Part shown: in pieces, positions 24,840 to 32,263 of the stretch
Numbering within the stretch: position 1 is the stretch's first letter
How the letters are laid out: the number at the start of each line of letters is the position of its first letter
Assembly (NCBI GenBank): GCA_039636795.1
Contig: CP143430.1
Location: 2,542,001-2,606,000 of the forward strand
From: Micrococcaceae bacterium Sec5.1
GTDB lineage: Bacteria; Actinomycetota; Actinomycetes; Actinomycetales; Micrococcaceae
Direction of reading: 5' to 3'
DNA length: 64,000 nucleotides
Program-made: the position numbers and the translations under genes
The notes under the pieces: model-generated
The model's input: only the letters and a program-made list of their open reading frames with translations
Told to the model about the DNA's origin: nothing
Databases searched by the model: none

Positions 24840-26510
24840 ATGCCAATGAATATCCCCTCCACTTCCGACACCGAGATTTTCGATGTCATCGGCGTCGGGG
24901 CCGGCTTCTCCGGCCTCTATCTGGCCCACCGACTTACCACGGGCGGATGGACCTTTGCAGGTTTCGAGGCCGGACCCAGCGTCGGCGGTACCTGGTTCTG
25001 GAACACCTATCCAGGTGCCCGATGCGACGTCGAGAGCATTTACTACTCGTACTCGTTCGATAAGGCGCTCCAGCAGGAATGGACCTGGAGCCAGCGATTC
25101 GCGCCCCAGGCCGAGATCCTCAGTTACATCAATCACGTCGCCGACCGGTTCGACCTGCGCAAGCACTTTACGTTCAACACCCGCGTGGTTGGCGCGACGT
25201 GGATCGCCGCTGACCGGCTATGGAAGGTGCAGCTGGACAACGGCGAGACCCGCTGCAGCCGCTACCTGGTCTCGGGCGCCGGGGGGCTTTCTACTCCCAA
25301 AGACTTCGATGTGCCAGGCCTCCAAAATTTTGAGGGGTTACATGTATCCACCAGCCGGTGGAACATCGAACTGGACGAGCTCGCCGGCAAACGCGTCGCC
25401 GTGATCGGAACCGGATCTTCGGGGGTGCAAGCCATCCCACTGATCGCCGAGGTTGCAGAGCATGTGACAGTGTTCCAGCGAACCCCCAACTACGTGATGC
25501 CAGCACGCAACACTGAGCTCACTCCAGAGCAGGTGGACTCCATCAAGGGTGACTACCATGCGATTCGAGAGGAGTGCAGGCACTCCCTCGGTGGCATCCC
25601 CGATCGTCCCACGCCCGACAAAGCATTCGACGTATCGGCTGAAGAGCGCCAGCGTCGCTACGAGCTGGCCTACGAGCGCAGTGGTTTCAACGGGGTGGGG
25701 GCGGAGTTCGCCGACTTGCTCACCGACGTCGAAGCGAACAAGACCGCGTCGGAATTTATCCACAACAAAATCCGGGAGATCGTCAAAGACCCGGCAACCG
25801 CCGAACTGCTGGTGCCCAAGTACCACCCTCTGGGCGCCAAACGAAGCTGCTTCGGAACTGACTACTACGAGACCTTCAACCGTCCCAACGTCTCTTTGGT
25901 GTCGCTGCGCGACGAACCGATCGAGACGATGACCGCCAACGCGATCGTCACCTCGAAGGGGACGTATGAGGTGGATATCGTGGTGCTCGCCATCGGATTC
26001 GACGCATTCACCGGCCCACTGTACGGGCTCAACCTCACCGGTGCGTCCGGCCGGAAGCTGCAGGACGCCTGGCGCGATGGCGTCCGTACCTACCTGGGAA
26101 TCATGGCTGCGGACCTTCCCAACTTCTTCATGGTGGCGGGCCCACAGAGCCCGGCGCTCGCGAGCAACGTGGTCATGACCATCGAGCAGGCGGTGGACTG
26201 GATCGCGGATCTCATGGAATACGCCCGTGATTCCGGCGCTTCGGTCATACAAGCCACTGTTGAGGGGCAGAACGACTGGGTGGACATTTCGGAGGAGACC
26301 GTCGCCGGAACTCTCTACGCCACTACCGATTCCTGGTACCGCGGCTCCAACATCGCGGGCAAACCCAACACCTTCTTGGGCTACTTGGGTGGGGTTGGCA
26401 AGTACCGGCGGATGTGCGCCGAGATCGCCAGGCGCGGCTACCCCGGCGTCGAGATTGACGGCGAGGCAAGGGTGCGTCACCTCGGCCGCATTCACCAGGA
26501 GATCTCATGA
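24840..26510 (+). CDS. Flavin-containing monooxygenase, Baeyer-Villiger type
   Basis: Starts at 24828, 24840 and 24846 are all possible; I take 24840 to leave the operator outside the leader. The roughly 556-residue protein has an FAD loop VGAGFSGLYLAHRL, WFWNTYPGARCDVES as in class B monooxygenases, and an NADPH loop GTGSSGVQAIP. The type I fingerprint FxGxxxHxxxW is present as FEGLHVSTSRW, so Ser replaces the conserved His. It could insert oxygen next to a ketone or hydroxylate an amine nitrogen. Its last four bases overlap the next gene. Confidence 0.83.
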   Translation: MPMNIPSTSDTEIFDVIGVGAGFSGLYLAHRLTTGGWTFAGFEAGPSVGGTWFWNTYPGARCDVESIYYSYSFDKALQQEWTWSQRFAPQAEILSYINHVADRFDLRKHFTFNTRVVGATWIAADRLWKVQLDNGETRCSRYLVSGAGGLSTPKDFDVPGLQNFEGLHVSTSRWNIELDELAGKRVAVIGTGSSGVQAIPLIAEVAEHVTVFQRTPNYVMPARNTELTPEQVDSIKGDYHAIREECRHSLGGIPDRPTPDKAFDVSAEERQRRYELAYERSGFNGVGAEFADLLTDVEANKTASEFIHNKIREIVKDPATAELLVPKYHPLGAKRSCFGTDYYETFNRPNVSLVSLRDEPIETMTANAIVTSKGTYEVDIVVLAIGFDAFTGPLYGLNLTGASGRKLQDAWRDGVRTYLGIMAADLPNFFMVAGPQSPALASNVVMTIEQAVDWIADLMEYARDSGASVIQATVEGQNDWVDISEETVAGTLYATTDSWYRGSNIAGKPNTFLGYLGGVGKYRRMCAEIARRGYPGVEIDGEARVRHLGRIHQEIS

Positions 26511-26878
26511 GCAAGGCAGTCCACCGGCGCTACGTTGCTTTCTCCGACGCGCACTATGCGGGCAATTTGGTCGACGGCGCGTTCGCACTGAAGCTCTTCG
26601 GTGACGTCGGCACGAATCTCTCCATCGAGCAGGACGGCCACGAGGGCCTGTTCGCTGGCTACTCGTCCGTCGAGTTCCTCGCCGCCGTCCGCGGTGGCGA
26701 CGTTGTAGAGGCGGAGGCGAAGTTGGTGAAGAAGGGCAACCGCAGCCGGACGGTTGACTTCGAACTGCGCGTGATCTGCCGCGCGTCCGACGACACCGGC
26801 CGATCCCAAGTCCTGACACCGCCCTTGATAGCCGTGCGGGCACGTGGCACTGCCGTAATCCCTTCAGCCCGAAAGTAG
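26507..26878 (+). CDS. Beta-alanyl-CoA:ammonia-lyase / 3-aminobutyryl-CoA ammonia-lyase-like hot-dog protein
   Basis: The 123-residue protein matches, from memory, the clostridial beta-alanyl-CoA ammonia-lyase over most of its length: SDAHYAGNLVDGAFALKLFGDVGT, then GLFAGYSSVEFLAAVRGGDVVEAEAKLVKKGN. Those enzymes remove ammonia from a beta-aminoacyl-CoA to give an enoyl-CoA. The match is specific (HYAGNLV and GDVGT are hallmark strings), but the identification rests on my recall of the family. It overlaps the monooxygenase gene by 4 bp and sits with a CoA ligase and an enoyl-CoA hydratase, which fits. Confidence 0.78.
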   Translation: MSKAVHRRYVAFSDAHYAGNLVDGAFALKLFGDVGTNLSIEQDGHEGLFAGYSSVEFLAAVRGGDVVEAEAKLVKKGNRSRTVDFELRVICRASDDTGRSQVLTPPLIAVRARGTAVIPSARK

Positions 26879-26883
26879 AAAAA

Positions 26884-28182
26884 ATGAAACTAATTCACGA
26901 AACCGGCTGGGCGGATCCGCCCAGCACTGCCGAGCAGCACCTGAGCGGTGACATCGATTGCGACATCGTTGTGATCGGCGGCGGCGGGGGCGGCATGTCA
27001 GCCGCACTCCGCCTGGCCGAGAAGGGCGTCGACGTCGTGCTCCTCGAGGGACAGACCCTGGGCTGGGGTGCCAGTTCCCGCAACGCTGGCTACATTACGA
27101 ACTCGATCGCCGCCGATCCCGAGATGCTGGGCCTCATGCTCAAGCCTGAGCGGCTGCGCAATCTGTACCAGTTCGCCGAGAACGCGGTGCACTTCGCCAC
27201 GGACGCCATCAGCCATCACGGGATCGACTGCGGCTACCAGCAGGAAGGCATCGTGATGGCCGCAGTGACCAAGGGGCAGCTGCGGCACGCGCGCCGTAAC
27301 GCGAAGGTGATGGCCGACGCCGGCTCGTCTGCCAAATTTGTCGAGGGTCGCGAGGCGGGCCTTCCGGAAGGCTTCTTGGGCGGAGTGCGCGAAGGCGTTG
27401 GCGGCACACTCAACCCTGGCGAGTTCACCCTGGGCCTGCGGGCCGCGACGATCGCGTCCGGTGTGCGCGTCTACGAGCACACCCCCGCCCTCGATCTCAC
27501 CGACACTTGCGGCGAGGTCAGGGTAAAAACAGCGAGCGGAAGGGTTCGGGCCCGCAAAGCGCTGTTGACCACCAATGCCTATAGCGCTGACCTCTCCAGC
27601 GCGCCGAGGAACCTCGCGACCCCCGTGTGGACCTCACTGGTCGAGACTGAACCTGTCGCCCCCGAGCGCCTCGATGACATCGGCTGGACCAGCCGGGCCC
27701 CGATGGTCACTCTGCACATGATCCTGGAGAGCTACCGCGTCACTCCACGGGGCACCATCGTGTTCGGTACCCGTCGTTTACAAACGGGACGGAACCCGTT
27801 GCCTCACCGCACTCCCGCACCAAACGTGGCCGACGACCTCGTCCGCGGATTCCGCGAGCGGTTTCCAAGCCTACGAGACATCAAACCGCAGAAAGCCTGG
27901 GGTGGCTGGATCGGGATGAGCTCGACGTGGCTCCCCGTTGTTGGCGAAGCGTCCGACAACGTCCTGTACTCGCTCGCCTGCAACGGCCACGGGTTCGCCC
28001 AGGCACAATACGTCGGCCATCTGCTGGCGGACCGGATCAGCAGTGCGCCACTGCATGAGGACCTGGCCGCCATCTGGCACGGACGAAAAGGCTTCTCGCC
28101 CAGCTTGGTTGGCGGCGCTATGCTGCACGCGGCTTGGCTTGCGGACCGCGCCTCCGACCGCCTGGCTACCCTCACAAAATGA
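26884..28182 (+). CDS. FAD-dependent amine oxidoreductase, DAO family (PuuB-like)
   Basis: The 432-residue protein has the dinucleotide fold DIVVIGGGGGGMSAALRLAE near residue 25, LGWGASSRNAGYI (a common loop in gamma-glutamylputrescine and amine oxidases) and the C-terminal flavin contact WGGWIGMSSTWLPVVG with NGHGFAQAQYVG. It probably oxidises the gamma-glutamylated amine to an aldehyde plus ammonia. It follows the ammonia-lyase-like gene by 5 bp. PuuB-like identity is by family resemblance and neighbours, not by substrate evidence. Confidence 0.83.
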   Translation: MKLIHETGWADPPSTAEQHLSGDIDCDIVVIGGGGGGMSAALRLAEKGVDVVLLEGQTLGWGASSRNAGYITNSIAADPEMLGLMLKPERLRNLYQFAENAVHFATDAISHHGIDCGYQQEGIVMAAVTKGQLRHARRNAKVMADAGSSAKFVEGREAGLPEGFLGGVREGVGGTLNPGEFTLGLRAATIASGVRVYEHTPALDLTDTCGEVRVKTASGRVRARKALLTTNAYSADLSSAPRNLATPVWTSLVETEPVAPERLDDIGWTSRAPMVTLHMILESYRVTPRGTIVFGTRRLQTGRNPLPHRTPAPNVADDLVRGFRERFPSLRDIKPQKAWGGWIGMSSTWLPVVGEASDNVLYSLACNGHGFAQAQYVGHLLADRISSAPLHEDLAAIWHGRKGFSPSLVGGAMLHAAWLADRASDRLATLTK

Positions 28183-28258
28183 CCATTCATCTCCGACCGA
28201 CTGCTCGGCTTCTTTGCCGGCCAGCCGACCGGCTGAAGTCACCTTTCAAGGAGAAATC

Positions 28259-28954
28259 ATGTCTATCACAGAACTATTTTTCGCGGTCGCGGACATCTGG
28301 ATGGTCGCCGTGGGATTCACCTACGGGATCAAGTTCATCCGGAACTATAAGAATTATCTGCTGGGCATCGAGTGGATCGTTGTCGCCACATCAGGCACAA
28401 ACTTCCTGATCTATGGCCTCATCAAAGCTGGCCATGACAGCCCGATGTACGCCTTCGCGTACTTCCTCGACGCCTTCTCCCGGTCCACCGGCATCACTCT
28501 TATCCTGGTCCTCGGACTGCTGAAGGTCACCCACCGGTACAAGCCGTCAGTGGTGGTGGACGTCGGTGCCTTTGCCCTCGCCGCGGTGGCGGGTTTCCTC
28601 CTCAGCCAGTTCGCCGAGGAGATCGGCACTCCGGGCAAGATCTTCTACATCGTCGTCAACGTGCTCACTACCATCTTCCTGATTTTCTTCGTCAAACGCC
28701 TATGGGATATCAATGAGCGCGGGCATGCCGTGTTGGCCGCCGTTGCCACCGCGTGCGGATTCGCAATTGCCTCGATTTACGACTTCGTTCCCATTCCGGG
28801 TGACGACGCGGAGCATACGATCTTCTACATTTTCGCGCTTTCCTCATGGGGCTTGCAGATGTTCGCGTACTACCGCGCCTACCGGGCCTACGACGCGTAC
28901 AACAAGCGCACTGAGGACCCGGCGATCAGCGGCAGTGCTGCTGTTACGGCTTGA
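28259..28954 (+). CDS. Unknown membrane protein of the amine cluster
   Basis: The start at 28259 has AAGGAGAAA in front. The 231-residue protein has about six or seven membrane spans (for example ELFFAVADIWMVAVGFTYGI, VVVDVGAFALAAVAGFLL, IFYIVVNVLTTIFLIFFV) joined by short loops, and a charged C-terminal tail. I recognise no family. Its place between two flavin oxidase genes suggests a role in transport or electron transfer for this pathway; that is a guess. No Cys-rich or haem-binding motif is evident. Confidence 0.75.
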   Translation: MSITELFFAVADIWMVAVGFTYGIKFIRNYKNYLLGIEWIVVATSGTNFLIYGLIKAGHDSPMYAFAYFLDAFSRSTGITLILVLGLLKVTHRYKPSVVVDVGAFALAAVAGFLLSQFAEEIGTPGKIFYIVVNVLTTIFLIFFVKRLWDINERGHAVLAAVATACGFAIASIYDFVPIPGDDAEHTIFYIFALSSWGLQMFAYYRAYRAYDAYNKRTEDPAISGSAAVTA

Positions 28955-28993
28955 TACGCGCATCCTCTTAAGCAAACTTAGTCAGGAGTTGTG

Positions 28994-30352
28994 ATGACAT
29001 CGCTGGAATTGCAGGAAACGACCACTGAGGTGGTCGTCATCGGAGCCGGGATGGCAGGGCTGATTGCCGCGACCACGTTATCGCCGGAAACCAACGTCGT
29101 AGTGCTCGAGTCCAGTGATCGCGCGGGCGGACGAGTCGAGACAGTCAGGCAAGGTGACTACTGGATCAATGTCGGCACCCAGTTCACTGAGGGCACGGGT
29201 ACGCTCATCGACGCACTCCACAGGCATGGCATCAAGATGGGCTCACTCGCAGGCAAGAGCATAGCGCTGTACCTCAACGGCACGCTGGTCGACACGTCGA
29301 ATCCCGTCGCACTCATGTTCGGTACACGGATGACAATGGTGGACCGTCTCGGCATGGCCATCGTGGGTGCACGTATCCTCTCCGTCATGCCGTTCCTCGA
29401 GTCGAAGAGCCGTATTGCACAACGCGTGCGTGCGAAACTCGACACCAGGCTCGGGTCTTATCTGCTTAAAGGAGTCCGGTCGGAACTGGTACACGCCCTC
29501 GTTCGGTCCTGGTCTGCGCAGTGGATGGGATGCGAGGTTGAGGAGACGGCAGCCACCCAGTTTGTCACGTCGGTGGGGCTCACCTTGGCGGACCCGGAGA
29601 AGATCCCAAACTTCTCGCTACCGGTAGGTGGCAACCAGACGTTAACGGATGTTCTGGTCGAGGATCTCGGTGACCGTATCCGGCTGAACTCGGCAGTGCA
29701 ATCGGTGAGGCAGGACGGAGACGGCGTGGTGGTTGACTACCAGGACGATGGCCGCCCGGCACGACTGCGCGCGAAGCGAGCGATCCTGACGGCGCCCGGC
29801 GATATCGCCGCCCAGATCATCCCGAACCTCCCTCAGCAGCACCGGATTGCCTTCAACGACATCACGTACGGCCGGTATGTGGTGGTCGGATTCTTCACCG
29901 ACGAAGTCGGACCCCAACGCTGGGACGACTACTTCGCGGTTTCGACGCCGCAGCTTGCATTCCAAGCGATGTTCAACCACGCAGCGGCGATGCGGAGCGA
30001 TGGCACCCGAAAGTCGGGAGGAGCACTGGCCTGCTTCGCCGGAGGCGCCAAGGCCGACGCGCTGTTCGATCTGCCCGACGAAGAGATCGTGTCGCTATTT
30101 ACGAAGGACCTGTTAGCCATCTTCCCCGAGCTGGAGGGAAAACTGGGCGAGGGGATCGTGCGGCGGCACCGCCGGGTGGTGCCCTTCTGGGCTCCCGGGC
30201 GGAGAAACTCTCTTGCCACATTGCGTGATCCGCTCGGAACCATCCATTTCGCAGGCGACTATCAGCTCGACCTGCCGTCCCTTGCTGACGCTGCCACGTC
30301 GGGCGAGCGAGCGGCAAGGGCGGTGTTGGCGAGCCTGAACGGTCAGCGCTAG
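28994..30352 (+). CDS. Flavin monoamine oxidase family protein
   Basis: I start at the ATG at 28994, with AGGAG six bases upstream; a GTG three bases earlier is the alternative. The 452-residue protein has the FAD loop VVIGAGMAGLIAATTLS, DRAGGRVETV and the C-terminal IHFAGDYQLDLPSLADAATSGERAA that closes the flavin site of amine oxidases and protoporphyrinogen oxidases. It probably oxidises an amine in the same route as the DAO-type enzyme. It is the last gene before a strong hairpin. Confidence 0.84.
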   Translation: MTSLELQETTTEVVVIGAGMAGLIAATTLSPETNVVVLESSDRAGGRVETVRQGDYWINVGTQFTEGTGTLIDALHRHGIKMGSLAGKSIALYLNGTLVDTSNPVALMFGTRMTMVDRLGMAIVGARILSVMPFLESKSRIAQRVRAKLDTRLGSYLLKGVRSELVHALVRSWSAQWMGCEVEETAATQFVTSVGLTLADPEKIPNFSLPVGGNQTLTDVLVEDLGDRIRLNSAVQSVRQDGDGVVVDYQDDGRPARLRAKRAILTAPGDIAAQIIPNLPQQHRIAFNDITYGRYVVVGFFTDEVGPQRWDDYFAVSTPQLAFQAMFNHAAAMRSDGTRKSGGALACFAGGAKADALFDLPDEEIVSLFTKDLLAIFPELEGKLGEGIVRRHRRVVPFWAPGRRNSLATLRDPLGTIHFAGDYQLDLPSLADAATSGERAARAVLASLNGQR

Positions 30353-30381
30353 AGGAGGCCCACCCTGCTCTTGCTACTACT

Positions 30382-30414
30382 CAGGCCCGGGATTCAATGC
30401 GGATCCCGGGCCTG
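30382..30414. terminator. Terminator after the amine oxidase gene
   Basis: A perfect 12-bp stem, CAGGCCCGGGAT with its complement (30382-30393 and 30403-30414), has a 9-base loop and begins 30 bp after the stop codon. No clean T-run follows. Confidence 0.72.
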
Positions 30415-30458
30415 CCGGCATTTAAGGACTCATCAACCCAGGCATAACCCGGATTTGG

Positions 30459-30506
30459 TCACATAACCAAGTCAAAGGTCTTGATCATATGACCAAGATC
30501 ACTTAG
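30459..30506. promoter_or_regulatory. Candidate cluster operator, copy 4 (three boxes in 13-bp steps)
   Basis: TCACATAA at 30459, TCAAAGGT at 30472 and TCATATGA at 30485 repeat at exact 13-bp steps; the middle one is degenerate. A further TCACTTAG at 30499 is off by one base. This array lies upstream of the MFS gene at 30642 and matches copies 1-3. Confidence 0.55.
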
Positions 30507-30641
30507 TCTATGAGGTGAATCACAACCAGTCGGTGAACTGAGCAGGATCGTGTACCTGCGCCCCCCGATGATTCCCCCCAAAAAATGACTAAACCCCGCG
30601 CCCGGTTTTCCTGGCGCTGGTCTGACAGCAAGGAATCAGGC

Positions 30642-32135
30642 ATGACAGAAATAAATGACATGACCCGACTCGGTCGGGAGCTAAATGCTCGTCCCGGCCC
30701 ACGCAAGGCACCGCTCATCGGAGTTGGGGCTTTGCTGGTCACGCTGACCAACGCGGTCATCTTCGTCCTGCCGCCGCTACTGCCAATCATCCAAGCGCAG
30801 TACGGCCTCGCCACAGTTTCGGAGACGACCTGGCTGTACACCGCCCTCACACTGGCCGGGGGAGCGGGCTTCATTCTGCTGCCACGCGTCGCTGACGTGT
30901 ACGGCGACCGCAAAGCGTCCGTGATTGCATCGGCTGTCCTCATGCTCGGCGCTCTGGTCTCTGCCCTGGGTGACTCATACGGGGCACTGCTGATCGGCTG
31001 CGCCCTCATGGGATTCGGAGGAGCAGCCCAACTTCTGCCCCTTGGGTTCCTTCGCCGCAACCTGGCCGAGAACGGCATCACCGTGGGTGTCGCCGTTCTG
31101 GTCATCGCTACCGGAATCGGCATCGTCGTCGGCATGATCGGTGGCGGCTTGGTCGTTGAGTTTCTGTCGTTGCGCAGCCTCTTCTGGATCCTTTCGGCTG
31201 CATTCGCCGCGTCCACGCTGGTCTCATACGTCGTCATCCCGCGGACGCCGCCAGCCGAGCCTTCAGGCCGTATCGGTGCACTCGGGACGATCTGGATGGT
31301 GGCCTGGGTCGCAGCGATCCTGTTGGCACTGACCCAAGGTCTGGTGTGGGGCAACGCAGCGCTTATCCCACTGGTCGCCGGTCTCGTTGGTGGCGTCGCA
31401 TGGGTGCGCGTGGAACGACGGTCGAAATCAGCCGTCTTCGACGTCGCCCTGCTGAAGTCTCCGTTCGTCACCGCCGCGTGCGTTTGCATCGCCCTGTTCG
31501 CATCTGTCAACGCAGCGTTTCTGTTGCTGCTAAGCACCTACAGCCAGGTCCTCCCGGAGGCTCTCGCCCCAGCGGATGCCTACGGACTGGGTCTCAATGC
31601 CCTGCAGACGGGCCTGCTCATGCTGCCCTTCGCAGGGATGTTTTTGGTGGGCAGTGTCGTTGCTGACCGTCCGGTCTCCCGGGGCAAGGGCGGGACCGCT
31701 CTGATGGTGGGTGCGGCGATCTGTGCAGCGGGGCTCGCTTGGATGGCTGTGGCCCATGATCAGCAGTGGCACTACCTCGTGGGCGCTGCCTTGATGGGAC
31801 TTGGCTGCAGTATCGGCTATGCCGCCGGCTTCACCATGGTCCAGCTCGCAGCGCCGGAAGAGAAGGCCGGGATGGCAGCAGGGGTGGCGGGGACAGCGAT
31901 GGCTGTGGGATTCGCCATTGGTACTGCGTTGGTCTCGGGTGTCCTCAGCGCCACGGTCGTTCAGGTTCCAGGGACGGAGATTGTGGTTGCAACGGAGGAC
32001 TTGTACGGCACTGGTTATTGGATCGCCGGCGTCCTCGCTGCGATGGTGCTGCCCACCGTTTTGGTCTCCCGAGCTCGTACGTCCCGCCGAAACCGGAAAT
32101 CCAAACCGGTCCAGCCGGTCGTATCACCGAAGTAA
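30642..32135 (+). CDS. MFS transporter
   Basis: The start at 30642 (MTEINDMTRLG) has AAGGAATCAGG upstream; the frame opens at 30585 but without such a site. The 497-residue protein has around 14 predicted spans, as in DHA2-type drug:H+ antiporters, with LPRVADVYGDRKAS at loop 2-3 and GIGIVVGMIGGGLVVEF as a motif C-like stretch. It probably imports or exports a substrate of the adjacent catabolic cluster; direction is uncertain. It is under copy 4 of the operator and followed by a terminator. Confidence 0.85.
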   Translation: MTEINDMTRLGRELNARPGPRKAPLIGVGALLVTLTNAVIFVLPPLLPIIQAQYGLATVSETTWLYTALTLAGGAGFILLPRVADVYGDRKASVIASAVLMLGALVSALGDSYGALLIGCALMGFGGAAQLLPLGFLRRNLAENGITVGVAVLVIATGIGIVVGMIGGGLVVEFLSLRSLFWILSAAFAASTLVSYVVIPRTPPAEPSGRIGALGTIWMVAWVAAILLALTQGLVWGNAALIPLVAGLVGGVAWVRVERRSKSAVFDVALLKSPFVTAACVCIALFASVNAAFLLLLSTYSQVLPEALAPADAYGLGLNALQTGLLMLPFAGMFLVGSVVADRPVSRGKGGTALMVGAAICAAGLAWMAVAHDQQWHYLVGAALMGLGCSIGYAAGFTMVQLAAPEEKAGMAAGVAGTAMAVGFAIGTALVSGVLSATVVQVPGTEIVVATEDLYGTGYWIAGVLAAMVLPTVLVSRARTSRRNRKSKPVQPVVSPK

Positions 32136-32173
32136 AGGATCCGGCACCCAAGTTCTGTTGCCAACAGCATGGG

Positions 32174-32211
32174 AAAGCGGTCCCGGGCTACTACTAGCCC
32201 GGGACCGCTTT
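32174..32211. terminator. Strong bidirectional terminator
   Basis: A perfect 16-bp stem (32174-32189 with 32196-32211, loop 6) with A-rich and T-rich flanks lies between the convergent MFS and beta-oxidation genes. The AAAGC...GCTTT flanks make it usable on both strands. Confidence 0.9.
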
Positions 32212-32263
32212 CTCTTTGCGCTTGGGAAGGACGTAGGTCCGTGGCCTTTCGGCTTCCGTCGAC

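Noticed and set aside
25338..26495. 385-codon minus-strand frame within the monooxygenase gene
   Set aside because: Antisense shadow; no domain, no ribosome site.
30503..31537. 344-codon minus-strand frame over the MFS gene
   Set aside because: Low-complexity Ser/Arg/Pro product, antisense to a clear transporter gene.
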